A stretch of DNA of 64,000 bases from Leifsonia sp. Leaf264 (GTDB taxonomy: Bacteria > Actinomycetota > Actinomycetes > Actinomycetales > Microbacteriaceae). Location: positions 241,539 to 305,538 of the forward strand of contig NZ_LMMR01000007.1 in the NCBI RefSeq assembly GCF_001422325.1, in the 5' to 3' direction. Both the position numbers and the translations under genes were made by a program. The notes beneath the pieces were generated by a model. The model was not told where the DNA came from and searched no databases. It saw only the letters and a list, made by a program, of their open reading frames with translations. Shown in pieces: positions 28,307-37,272 of the stretch; position 1 is the first letter of the stretch, and the number at the start of each line of letters is the position of its first letter.

Positions 28307-31300
28307 GTGACCCGGGCCCTCGAGGTCCAGGAGACGACAGGACGGCACTCCCCTGGAAGCGCCCATCGGCAGGCCGGCCCCGACGTCGGCCTGATGTCGC
28401 TGCACGCGAGTGCCGGCAATGCGGCTGTATCCGCCGCCATCCAGCGGCTGCAATCGGAGCCTGCCCGCCCCACGCCACTCAGCCCGCATTCCGATCCACG
28501 CTTCGCCGCCCTCACGAAGCAGATCGGATCGCGCGCCGGAGCCGCACGGGCGCATCCGAAACCGAAAGCAGAGGCTGCCAAGGGGCAGGGAGCCGCTGTC
28601 GCCCCAGTCGGCGACAAGGAGGCCCAGGCCAAAGAGGCCCAGTCGGCTGAAATGGATGCCGCGAAGCCGGGCGGCTTCGACAAGGCCGGGTTCATCGCCG
28701 CGGTGAAGGCCGCGATCGCGGCGCAGGCACCGAAGAACCTCGAGGAGGCCGACGAGTTCGGCACCTCGGGCAAGGCCGAGAACGTGAAGACCCAGGTGGC
28801 CGGGCGCGTGGGGGAGGGCCGTGCCGCTGCGGCAGGTGGCATCGCCGGTGCCACGACGCGGACGCCCGACGAGAGCCGCGCCACCGAGAAGCCTGTGACG
28901 CCTCTGCGTCCGGAGCCCACGCCGGCGATGCCGCCGGTGAACGCGGCCGGTGGCATGCCGCAGCGCGCGCCGGCCGAGCAGACCGACTTCAGCGGAGGGC
29001 AGCGCGAGACCGACGGCGCCATGGCCGATGCCGACGTCACCGAGCAGCAGTTGGCCTCCAGCAACGAACCCGACTTCACCGGTGCGGTGGCGGCCAAGAA
29101 GGAGGGCGAGCAGCACTCGGCCGTAGCGCCCGCGCAGGTGCGCGCCGTGGAACAGGAGAAACTGCAGAGTTCGGAGAAGGGAGCCCAATCCGCTGGAGGC
29201 TCAGGGCTCGCCGGTCTTCTCGGCGCGAAGTCGGGCGCTCTCAGCAAGGCCGCAGCAGGCAAGACGGCGACGAAGACGAAGGATGAAGCGGCGCGGCTGG
29301 CCGTGACGAGCGAGATCAAGCGCCTGTTCGACGCGACGAAGACCGAGGTCACCGGCATCCTGACTGCCCTCGACGGTGCCGTCAACGAGAAGTTCACGGT
29401 GGGGGAGAAGGAGGCGAGGGCCGCTTTCACCACGCAGCACAAGACCGAGATGGAGAAGTACAAGGACGCCCGATACAGCGGAATCAGCGGAGCGGCGGCC
29501 TGGGTCGCCGACAAGCTCACCTCGCTGCCGAAGGAAGCCGACGACATCTTCGTGCGGGCGAAGAAGGTCTACGAGGACCGGATGAGCGCGCTGATCTCGA
29601 GCGTGGCCGACTTCATCGGCGGCGAGCTCACCAAGGCGAAGGAGCGCATCGCCCGCGGACGTGCCGAGATCAAGGCCTTCGTCGACAAGCAGCCCAAAGA
29701 CCTCGCGAAGGTCGGCAAGGATGCTGCGGCCGAGTTCGAAGGACAGTTCGAGCAACTCGAGGGCGACGTCGACAGCAAGAAGGACAGCCTCGTCGAGGAC
29801 CTCGCCGCCAAGTACGTCGAGGCGAAGGGCGCTGTCGACGAGGAGATCACGGCGGCCCAAGACGAGAACAAGGGCCTCTGGGACAAGGCCAAGGATGCGA
29901 TCGGCGGGGCGATCAAGACGATCATGCAGCTGAAGGACATGCTGCTCGGCGTTCTGGCCCGCGCGGCGGCTTCAGTGTCGAAGATCATCAAGGACCCGAT
30001 CGGCTTCCTCGGCAACTTCGTGAACGCCGTGAAGGCTGGCGTGCAGGGCTTCCTGACGCGCATCGGGACGCACCTGAAAGAGGGGCTGAAGGGTTGGCTC
30101 TTCGGTGCCCTCGGTGAGGCCGGGATCGAGGTGCCCGAGCAGTTCGACCTGAAGGGCATCATCAAGATGGTGCTGTCGCTGCTCGGCCTGACCTGGTCGA
30201 GCATCCGGGCCCGGATCACCAAGCAGATTCCGGAACCCGTGATGCAGAAGATCGAACAGACGGTCGACGTCATCAAGATCCTCGCGTCGGAGGGCGTCGG
30301 CGGCCTCTGGAAGATGATCGCTGCGAAGCTCTCCGATCTCAAGGAGACCGTGATGGGCAAGGTGCAGGACTTCATCGAGAGCAAGGTGATCACTGCAGGC
30401 ATCACGTGGCTGATCTCGTTGCTTAATCCTGCAGCCGCCTTCATCAAGGCCTGCAAGATGATCTACGACGCCGTGATGTGGTTCGTCGAGAACGCTCAGC
30501 GGATGAAGGAGTTCGTCGACTCGATCCTCGATTCCGTCGAGTCGATCGTGTCGGGTGGCGTCGGAGCGGTCGCTGGGATGATCGAGGCGACCATGGCGAA
30601 GACGGTGCCGATGATCATCAGCGGCATGGCGTCGCTGCTCGGCCTCGGCGGGATCGCCGAGAAGGTCAAGGGCATCATCCAGAGCGTGCAGAAGCCCGTC
30701 AACAAGGTCCTCGACGGCATCATCGGCGGTGTCGTCAAGGCAGCCGGGCCGTTGGTACGTGCGTTCAAGAAGGGCGCGGGCTTCGTCAAGGGCAAGATCG
30801 CCGCCGGCAAGGCCTTCGTGAAGGACAAAGCCCTGAAAGTGGCAGAGAAGCTCGGGATCATCCGGAAGCCTGTGCGAACCAAGACTGAGTCGCACACCAT
30901 CAGCTACGACGACCGTCGTGGAGTGTTCCTGATGGCATCAGCGAACGAGGGAGAGATCAAGGCGAAGATCCATGCACGCATTGCAGCAATCGAAGCGGCG
31001 ATCGGCCCGCTCCCGGGCACGGTCAAGTCGAAGGAACAGGCGTTTCTCGCGCTGTGCAACGACCTTCAGGCGGCGATCAAGCGTGCTCCGGATGTCGGTA
31101 CGAAGACCAGGCTCGCTGCTTCAGCGCTTGATCAGATCGGTGACGACCTTCTCGTTGCCTTGATCGACGAGACCTCCGCGAAGAAGTCGAAGGGCAAGAC
31201 GCCAGAACGCCTCGGTGATGTCGACACGTACGCCGGACTCAAGAAGCGTCCACCGGTGGATGAGCCGTTGCGTCGTACATGGGCGGAGCATGTCATCCCT

Positions 31301-31702
31301 GGAAGCTTCTTCAGCAGCTACTTCATAGCCCGAGGAGGATCGGCAATATCGAATCAGGAGTATGACTCGATTCACACAGTGCTGATCTACGAACTGGCCT
31401 CAAAAGCCAAGGACTCAGGCAAGTCTGGAGACCAGGCTCTCATCCGGAAGTACAAGGCGGAGATCGCCAAGAAGGGAAAGGCGAAGTCCGGGGTCGACGA
31501 TCTCGGTATCTTCCAGTTCCTTGCATCCAACGCGGTCGATCGCGTCCTTACCTCTGTGCGTGCGGATCACCTCGTCCACAAGGCGGCTCGGGGTGAGGCG
31601 GAGCCGCAGCTGCCCTCTGATACGAACATCATCGCTGCCTATAACGCGGCGATCGAGGATTTCCAACGCATCAGCGCCAGCCGGGCGGGTGCCTCGCGCT
31701 GA
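28307..31702 (+). CDS. large eCIS cargo/effector candidate with exchanged C-terminus
   Basis: A 1131-residue protein starting with GTG. Near the N-terminus, LMSLHASAGNAAVSAAIQRL (30-49) repeats the AGN motif of the DUF4157 protein. Residues 50-330 are low-complexity and Ala/Lys rich. Residues 330-850 are predicted long helices with hydrophobic stretches, which suits a pore-forming, translocation or tape-measure role. At about 860 a short beta segment (TESHTISYDD) leads into a C-terminal domain of about 265 residues with lower GC (48% by hand in 31321-31380). This domain holds WAEHVIPGSFF (His 995), reminiscent of HNH-type toxin tips. No immunity-like gene follows. It is most likely a polymorphic effector; a tape measure is the alternative. 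Confidence 0.65.
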   Translation: MTRALEVQETTGRHSPGSAHRQAGPDVGLMSLHASAGNAAVSAAIQRLQSEPARPTPLSPHSDPRFAALTKQIGSRAGAARAHPKPKAEAAKGQGAAVAPVGDKEAQAKEAQSAEMDAAKPGGFDKAGFIAAVKAAIAAQAPKNLEEADEFGTSGKAENVKTQVAGRVGEGRAAAAGGIAGATTRTPDESRATEKPVTPLRPEPTPAMPPVNAAGGMPQRAPAEQTDFSGGQRETDGAMADADVTEQQLASSNEPDFTGAVAAKKEGEQHSAVAPAQVRAVEQEKLQSSEKGAQSAGGSGLAGLLGAKSGALSKAAAGKTATKTKDEAARLAVTSEIKRLFDATKTEVTGILTALDGAVNEKFTVGEKEARAAFTTQHKTEMEKYKDARYSGISGAAAWVADKLTSLPKEADDIFVRAKKVYEDRMSALISSVADFIGGELTKAKERIARGRAEIKAFVDKQPKDLAKVGKDAAAEFEGQFEQLEGDVDSKKDSLVEDLAAKYVEAKGAVDEEITAAQDENKGLWDKAKDAIGGAIKTIMQLKDMLLGVLARAAASVSKIIKDPIGFLGNFVNAVKAGVQGFLTRIGTHLKEGLKGWLFGALGEAGIEVPEQFDLKGIIKMVLSLLGLTWSSIRARITKQIPEPVMQKIEQTVDVIKILASEGVGGLWKMIAAKLSDLKETVMGKVQDFIESKVITAGITWLISLLNPAAAFIKACKMIYDAVMWFVENAQRMKEFVDSILDSVESIVSGGVGAVAGMIEATMAKTVPMIISGMASLLGLGGIAEKVKGIIQSVQKPVNKVLDGIIGGVVKAAGPLVRAFKKGAGFVKGKIAAGKAFVKDKALKVAEKLGIIRKPVRTKTESHTISYDDRRGVFLMASANEGEIKAKIHARIAAIEAAIGPLPGTVKSKEQAFLALCNDLQAAIKRAPDVGTKTRLAASALDQIGDDLLVALIDETSAKKSKGKTPERLGDVDTYAGLKKRPPVDEPLRRTWAEHVIPGSFFSSYFIARGGSAISNQEYDSIHTVLIYELASKAKDSGKSGDQALIRKYKAEIAKKGKAKSGVDDLGIFQFLASNAVDRVLTSVRADHLVHKAARGEAEPQLPSDTNIIAAYNAAIEDFQRISASRAGASR

Positions 31703-31819
31703 CCAGTGCCCCATCGTGCAACGGGATCTACCCGCGCGCACGTCCGGGCGGACCGGCCCCCGGGGCATCCGTGGATCGATGCTGAATGCAGTGATGCAAT
31801 CCATCGAAGGAGCCAACGG

Positions 31820-33376
31820 ATGCCTACCTACCTTTCGCCCGGTGTGTACGTGCAGGAGATCGACGCCGCGACGCGGCCGATCGAGGGCGTCGGCACCGCC
31901 GTCGCCGCATTCATCGGCCTGGCGCCCAAGGGGCCGGAGAACAGCCCGACCCTGGTGTCGAACTGGACCCAGTACGTCGACCTGTTCGGTGACCTCTATC
32001 CGGGGTCGTACCTCGCCTATGCCGTCTACGGCTACTTCCTGAACGGCGGCGGCAACTGCTTCATCGTGCGCATCGGCACGGCCGCGGCCAGCGCCAAGGG
32101 CAACAAGCGCGAACCCAAGGCGGTCGCCGCCGCACAGACCGTGACCATCGGCAACTACGTGATCACGGCGAAGAACGCCAACGCCACGAAGCCGATCAAG
32201 GTCGAGATCGACGATGCCGGCGGCGAGAGCCCGGCCGACGACCAGTTCAAGATCGTGATCATCGCCGACGGCCGTTCGCCCGAGGTCTGGGACAACGTCT
32301 CGGCCAAGTCGGGCAGCCCCGACTACGTCGTGACCAAGCTTCTCGCCGAGTCGAAGATCGTCACCGTCGAGGAGGTCGACCCCGCGAACAGCCCGTCGAA
32401 GCCCTCGAAGGGCACCTTCGATCTGGTCGTTCCCGAGCCCGAGCTGCAACCCCTCGCACTCGAGAACCTGTCGGCCGCGAACTACATCGGCGACGCCTCC
32501 GACCGCACGGGCTTCAGCGGCCTCGAGGAGGTCGACGAGGTCACCATGGTGGCCGTGCCCGATCTGCTCGGCGCGTATGAGCAGGGTGCGATCGACCTCG
32601 AGACCGTCAAGGCCGTGCAGTTGGCGATCATCGCCCACTGCGAGCTGATGGGCGACCGGATGGCGATCCTCGATCCGCCGCCGAGTCTGAACGCCCAGGA
32701 GATGGTCAACTGGACCAAGAACGTGGCCGGCTACGACTCGAAGTTCGCCACCGTCTACTACCCCTGGATCAAAGTGCTGGATCCGGCATCCGGAACCAAC
32801 CGCTTCGTGCCGCCGTCGGGCCACATCGCCGGCATCTGGGCCCGCAGCGACAACGAGCGCGGGGTGCACAAGGCGCCGGCGAACGAGGTCATCAGGGGCG
32901 CCGTCGAGCTGCAGACCCGGCTCACCCGCACCGAGCAGGAGCTGTTGAACCCCATCGGGGCGAACGCGCTCATGAGCTTCCCGGGCCGCGGCGTGCGCGT
33001 CTGGGGTGCACGCACCCTCTCGAGCGACCCGGCATGGCGCTACGTGAACATCCGCCGCTACTTCAACTACCTCGAGAAGTCCATCCTCAACGCCACCCAG
33101 TTCGCGGTGTTCGAGCCCAACGACCAGGCCCTGTGGGGCAAGCTGCGGCGCTCCATCTCGGCATTCCTCGTCGGGGAGTGGCGGCAGGGCGCACTGTTCG
33201 GCCGCACGCCCGACGAGGCCTACTTCGTCAAGTGCGACGAGGAGACGAACCCCGCCGACGTGATCGATGCCGGGCAGGTGGTCTGCCAGATCGGCATCGC
33301 CCCCGTGAAGCCCGCGGAGTTCGTGATCTTCCAGCTGTCGCAGTTCTCGGGCGGCGTGAGCGCCGTCACCGAGTGA
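31820..33376 (+). CDS. contractile sheath protein (Pvc2-4-like)
   Basis: A 518-residue phage-tail sheath protein. It begins MPTYLSPGVYVQEIDAATRP, the hallmark of this family, and continues with AAFIGLAPKGPENSPTL and NGGGNCFIVRIG. The conserved C-terminal half has VRVWGARTLSSDPAWRYVN, RRYFNYLEKSI and FVKCDEETNP. Sheath subunits contract to drive the tube. Only one sheath gene is present, while Afp and PVC carry three. I chose ATG 31820 (GAAGGAG upstream) rather than the open frame from 31706. Confidence 0.96.
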   Translation: MPTYLSPGVYVQEIDAATRPIEGVGTAVAAFIGLAPKGPENSPTLVSNWTQYVDLFGDLYPGSYLAYAVYGYFLNGGGNCFIVRIGTAAASAKGNKREPKAVAAAQTVTIGNYVITAKNANATKPIKVEIDDAGGESPADDQFKIVIIADGRSPEVWDNVSAKSGSPDYVVTKLLAESKIVTVEEVDPANSPSKPSKGTFDLVVPEPELQPLALENLSAANYIGDASDRTGFSGLEEVDEVTMVAVPDLLGAYEQGAIDLETVKAVQLAIIAHCELMGDRMAILDPPPSLNAQEMVNWTKNVAGYDSKFATVYYPWIKVLDPASGTNRFVPPSGHIAGIWARSDNERGVHKAPANEVIRGAVELQTRLTRTEQELLNPIGANALMSFPGRGVRVWGARTLSSDPAWRYVNIRRYFNYLEKSILNATQFAVFEPNDQALWGKLRRSISAFLVGEWRQGALFGRTPDEAYFVKCDEETNPADVIDAGQVVCQIGIAPVKPAEFVIFQLSQFSGGVSAVTE

Positions 33377-33433
33377 CGGGCATCCGTCTCCGACCGGCAT
33401 CCGTCATCGACACAACCATAGAAGGAGCACACC

Positions 33434-33877
33434 ATGTCCATGGACCCACTCGACAGTGCGGCCGCCAACGGATTCAGCGTCTCGATCGACGGCATCGAGA
33501 TGCCGAAGGTCATCGAGGTGAGCGGGGTGAAGAGCGAGGTCGACAAGATCGATTCGAAGCAGCAGACCGCCGACGGCAAGTTCATCGCCCGTCAGCTGAT
33601 CGGACGGGTGAAGCCTGGGGAGTTCAGCATCACCCGCGGTCTCACCGAGTCGAAGGCCATCACCGACTGGCTGAAGAACGTGATGGACGGCGACCTGGCC
33701 GGCGCACGCAAGACGGCGGTCGTGAACGTGCTCGACTACACGGGCGCCACCATCAAGTCGTTCGAGTTCAAGAACTGCTGGGTGCGCAGCGTCGAGGTCA
33801 ACTCGCTGAAGGCGGGCGCGGCCGAGCAGGCGACCGAGAAGTTCACGGTCTGCTTCGATGAGTCGACGGTGAAGTGA
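33434..33877 (+). CDS. tail tube protein (Pvc1-like)
   Basis: A 147-residue protein of the T4 gp19/Hcp-like tube family. It contains SVSIDGIEMPKVIEVSG, FIARQLIGRVKPGEFSITRG and a Trp-ended WVRSVEVNSLKAG near the C-terminus. It would polymerise into the inner tube through which cargo passes. SD GAAGGAG lies before ATG 33434. Its stop overlaps the next start (ATGA). Confidence 0.93.
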   Translation: MSMDPLDSAAANGFSVSIDGIEMPKVIEVSGVKSEVDKIDSKQQTADGKFIARQLIGRVKPGEFSITRGLTESKAITDWLKNVMDGDLAGARKTAVVNVLDYTGATIKSFEFKNCWVRSVEVNSLKAGAAEQATEKFTVCFDESTVK

Positions 33878-34314
33878 TGCAACGCGTCGTCGCCACCCAC
33901 CCGAGCTCGGCGGACGCGCCCGGCGGCCTGCTCGACGACGGTGTCATGCGCACGGAGTTCGCGTTCGAGCTGCCGCGCGGCTACCTCGGCCCGGATGGGC
34001 GGGTGCACCGTCGAGGCGTGATGCGCCTGGCCACAGCCCGCGACGAACTGCTGCCGCTGTACGACGCCCGCGTGCTCGAGAACGCCGCCTACACGACGGT
34101 GGTGCTGCTGGCGCGCGTCGTCACCTCGCTCGGAACGCTCTCGACCATCGACGCCGGCGTCATCGAGAACATGTTCGCCTCCGATGTGGCTTTCCTGCAG
34201 GACTTCTACCGCCGCATCAATGCTGAGGGCCACACCCGCATCGCGGTGACCTGCCCCGAGTGCTCCCACCAGTTCACGGCCGATCTCGCGGGTGGTCGCC
34301 TGGGGGAATCATGA
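33874..34314 (+). CDS. putative tail assembly chaperone
   Basis: A 146-residue protein between the tube gene and a DUF6760 gene, the place taken by tail assembly chaperones (lambda gpG-like) in contractile tails. The central helices read LPLYDARVLENAAYTTVVLL and VIENMFASDVAFLQDFYRRI. The C-terminus has an isolated CPECSHQF knuckle. The last codons hold a run of five G (34302-34306) just before the overlapping start of the next gene, and the -1 frame is open there, so a frameshifted fusion is possible. The function is inferred from position and size. Confidence 0.65.
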   Translation: MMQRVVATHPSSADAPGGLLDDGVMRTEFAFELPRGYLGPDGRVHRRGVMRLATARDELLPLYDARVLENAAYTTVVLLARVVTSLGTLSTIDAGVIENMFASDVAFLQDFYRRINAEGHTRIAVTCPECSHQFTADLAGGRLGES

Positions 34315-34469
34315 CGTACGCGACAGACCGAATCCATGAGGAGGTCGCGTACGTCGCCTATCACTTCCACTGGTCGCTCGACGACATCCTCGACATGGAG
34401 CACGCTCAGCGACTGCGCTACGTGCACGAGATCGCCGCGATCAACACCCGTCTCTCCGAGGAGCGCTGA
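34311..34469 (+). CDS. small DUF6760-type tail protein
   Basis: A 52-residue protein: MTYATDRIHEEVAYVAYHFH, then WSLDDILDMEHAQRLRYVHE and INTRL. This small helical family sits in contractile-tail clusters after the chaperone. By position it corresponds to the second half of a G/GT chaperone pair. Its ATG overlaps the preceding stop (ATGA), and it is followed after 3 bases by the QR-rich protein. Confidence 0.8.
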   Translation: MTYATDRIHEEVAYVAYHFHWSLDDILDMEHAQRLRYVHEIAAINTRLSEER

Positions 34470-34472
34470 GTC

Positions 34473-36782
34473 ATGCGCTGGCCATGGCAGAAGGACGACG
34501 GGGCGGGCGAGCGGGCCGATTCCCCGCATCGCTCGTCGGTGGATGCCGCGGAGCATCCGTCGCCGTCCGGATGGGCGTTCCTGCCACCGCTGCAGCGTCA
34601 GTTGACGACCCCGCCCGCCACCATGCCGCCGGGCTTCATCTCCACGATCCCGACCCGTACGAATCCGACGTTCCTCGGAACCATGGGTCATCTGCTCGAC
34701 CCGGCAGCCCCGGCCGGCACCGTGGCAGCGAGCACGACGGCCCTCGACGTTCCGGTGCAGCGGGCGGATGCGGCGGAGCTCGCCCTGCACGCGCCAACGC
34801 CCGCGCGCTCGACGAGTGGTTCGCCGCGTGCGGCGACGCCCACCGTGCAGCGCATCGAGTCACCCGCCGGGTCAGACCTGCCCGCGTCCTCGGTTCCGGA
34901 TGCCGCCACCGGGTGGAGCACGGACGAGCTGGGCACCGTCGGGAGCACCGTCGAGGCCCCGGATGCGGTCGATACAGCAGCCACCGCACTCACGGTGCTT
35001 GCGCCGCCGACCGAGTCGACCGCCGCCGCAGAGTCGACAGCGGCAAAGTCCCCGAGCCTGCCGGTGGCCCAGCGGAGCCTCAGCGCCGAAGAACCGTTGG
35101 CGTCGATGTTCGAGCGGCCCGAGCCGTCGCAGTCGCCACCCCCGTCGCAGAGCGCCAGCGAAGCGCGCCCGGAGAGCTCGGCGACGACCAGCGCAGCGGG
35201 CAGCGCGGCCCCGTCGACCTCGACTCCCGACTCGGGGCTTCGGAGCACGCCGGCGATGCCCGTGCAGCGGTCGACGATGCGCCTCGAACCGCAGCGCCTC
35301 GGCCTCGGGGCACCCCTCGCGCCGTCGGCCGCAGCAGCGGCGCTCGCCGGGGCTCGCAGCGATCCGAGCGCTCCAGACGCGTCTCGTGCCGCCGCCGCAG
35401 ACGCCGCAGACGCCTCAGACGCCTCAGTGCCCGAGCCGGGCAGTGTCACGCGCACCGGCACCGGCACCGGCACCAGCCCCGACGTCGACCCTGGCTCTTC
35501 TGAACCAGCGGGCGCCTCCGAGGCCGCGACCTCGACGATCCTTCCGGTCCTCGGCTCCGACGCCGTCCCAGGTCTCGGCGCAACCGAGACGTCGCTGCAG
35601 CGGTTGACCGACCACCCCGACTCGTCTCCTCCGCACGTCGGCTTGGGCATGCCGTTGCACTCCGACCACGGCGGGGCGCTGCACGCCCCCACGGGTTCAG
35701 CCCCCGACGATTCCGGCGACGGAGCGCTGTCGGGAGCGGCATCGGCGTCAGCGTCAGCACCGGATGAGCCCGTCGAGCAAGGGACAGGGAGCAGCACGCC
35801 GGAACCATCGACCGCGGTCGATCTCACGTTCGCGAATCCCCTCGGGTCGGCATCCGTGCAACGAGCTGTCGGCACCGAGCCGTCCAGCGATGCCTGGTCG
35901 GCCCCCGACGCGCATGACGCGCAGGCGGCACCCCGGGACCCGCGGCTCGCTGGATCTGCGGCCGCGGCGACGTCCGCTGACGCCGGTCCACTGCCGCTGC
36001 AGCGCTACGCTTCTGCGCCGGCGCGGCCCGTCGTCCAACGATCGGTCCCGATCGGAGCCGGACGGCTCGTGACGCTGGCGCCGTCCATCGGCATCGGCGC
36101 GCCAGCGGGGTCCACAGCGATTCAGCGTGCGACGGCCTCATCGTCGATGGCGACGCAGGGCGCCCGCACGCGAGGCCCGGTCGTCGCCGCGCGGGTGCTC
36201 GCGCCGGATACGCCATCCGACGTCACCTCGGCCCGGCACCTGCAGCTACTGCCCGCGACGAACGGCGGGAGCGGTTCCGGTCCCTTCGGGGTGGCCGAGT
36301 CCACGCAACGGCACGCCGGCTCGCCGGCGTCGCCCTCCGCGGCCGTGATGTCGCTGTCGGACTCTGCGATCTCGTCGTCCAGCGCCGGAGCACCATCCAT
36401 CCAGAGGGTTACGGCTGCGAACGGCCCGACGAACATCGGCGACTCCGCACAGCATCCGCTCGCGAACTCCGGTGCGTCGACCCGTTCAACCACCGGGTCG
36501 GATGCCGCGACCACGGCATCAGCCGGCCTGGGCGACGCCGTCGAGTTCAACGTGCAGCGCGCGGAGTCGGAGGCCACGCCTGCCGCAGTGCCGCCGGTGC
36601 CGGCGCCCGGTTCGGCACAGTCCGCCCCATCGGCGGTCGCCCCGGCGGCGGCATCCGGAGCCGGCACGCCGGAAGAGCTCGAGAAGCTCGCGGGCAGGCT
36701 CTACTCACCACTGATCCGACGCATCAAGGCCGAGCTGCTGCTCGATCGCGAACGTCGCGGCGTCCGCATCGACGGACTGTAG
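34473..36782 (+). CDS. QR-motif-rich disordered eCIS protein
   Basis: A 769-residue Ser/Ala/Pro/Thr-rich protein, predicted to be disordered apart from its ends. It contains 14 Gln-Arg dipeptides (Gln at 41, 96, 126, 200, 265, 274, 376, 463, 510, 522, 551, 612, 644 and 695), eleven of them preceded by Val, Leu or Ile. A second motif recurs nearby: RLGLGAPLAP, HVGLGMPLHS and SIGIGAPAG. The C-terminal 40 residues are ordered and probably conserved (ELEKLAGRLYSPLIRRIKAE). It lies just after the chaperone pair, where phages encode the tape measure, and before the second tube gene. It could be a tape-measure or lumen scaffold; the function is not known. Confidence 0.7.
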   Translation: MRWPWQKDDGAGERADSPHRSSVDAAEHPSPSGWAFLPPLQRQLTTPPATMPPGFISTIPTRTNPTFLGTMGHLLDPAAPAGTVAASTTALDVPVQRADAAELALHAPTPARSTSGSPRAATPTVQRIESPAGSDLPASSVPDAATGWSTDELGTVGSTVEAPDAVDTAATALTVLAPPTESTAAAESTAAKSPSLPVAQRSLSAEEPLASMFERPEPSQSPPPSQSASEARPESSATTSAAGSAAPSTSTPDSGLRSTPAMPVQRSTMRLEPQRLGLGAPLAPSAAAAALAGARSDPSAPDASRAAAADAADASDASVPEPGSVTRTGTGTGTSPDVDPGSSEPAGASEAATSTILPVLGSDAVPGLGATETSLQRLTDHPDSSPPHVGLGMPLHSDHGGALHAPTGSAPDDSGDGALSGAASASASAPDEPVEQGTGSSTPEPSTAVDLTFANPLGSASVQRAVGTEPSSDAWSAPDAHDAQAAPRDPRLAGSAAAATSADAGPLPLQRYASAPARPVVQRSVPIGAGRLVTLAPSIGIGAPAGSTAIQRATASSSMATQGARTRGPVVAARVLAPDTPSDVTSARHLQLLPATNGGSGSGPFGVAESTQRHAGSPASPSAAVMSLSDSAISSSSAGAPSIQRVTAANGPTNIGDSAQHPLANSGASTRSTTGSDAATTASAGLGDAVEFNVQRAESEATPAAVPPVPAPGSAQSAPSAVAPAAASGAGTPEELEKLAGRLYSPLIRRIKAELLLDRERRGVRIDGL

Positions 36783-36795
36783 AGGGGACGAGGAC

Positions 36796-37245
36796 ATGGC
36801 CGTACTCGAAGACACCAAGACCGCCGTCGGCGTGCAGTACATCGTGCAGCTCGACGATGCCAAGCTCGGAGCGTTCGCCAGCTGTGAGGGTCTCGGCGTC
36901 GAGGTGGTGCTCGAGAGCAGGGAGGAGGGCGGCAACAACTCCTTCGTCTGGCAGTTCCCGACGCGGCTCAAGTATCCGAACATCAAGCTCAGCCGCCCGA
37001 TCGGCCCCGACACCTCGAACAACATCCTCAGCTGGATCCTCTCGGTGACCGACGGCTTCTCCCGCGGCACCGGCAAGATCGTCGCCAAGACCGCCAAGGG
37101 CGACACCATCGCGGAGTGGGCCCTGCAGGACGTCATCCCCGTGCGCTGGACCGGTCCGTCGCTGACGCCGGACCAGCCGAAGGTCCTCACCGAGACCCTC
37201 GAGATCGCCCACCACGGCTTCACCCCGACTCACACCACCTACTGA
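36796..37245 (+). CDS. second tail tube protein (Pvc5-like)
   Basis: A 149-residue tube-fold protein: VGVQYIVQLDDAKLGAFASC, FPTRLKYPNIKLSRPIG and ETLEIAHHGF. In Afp/PVC the Pvc5 class of tube protein joins the tube to the baseplate hub. Paired with the 33434 gene it gives the usual two tube types. ATG 36796 is preceded by GGGACGAGGA. Confidence 0.93.
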   Translation: MAVLEDTKTAVGVQYIVQLDDAKLGAFASCEGLGVEVVLESREEGGNNSFVWQFPTRLKYPNIKLSRPIGPDTSNNILSWILSVTDGFSRGTGKIVAKTAKGDTIAEWALQDVIPVRWTGPSLTPDQPKVLTETLEIAHHGFTPTHTTY

Positions 37246-37272
37246 CACGCATCCGAGCAGCAACGAGCCATC

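Noticed and set aside
31415-33400. 661-residue open frame on the minus strand
   Set aside because: It is antisense to the sheath gene, whose family is unmistakable.
34260-34310. Upstream start for the DUF6760 protein
   Set aside because: TTG/ATG-like codons there lack a ribosome site and the ATG at 34311 gives the usual family N-terminus. The open frame is kept only as support for a possible frameshift.
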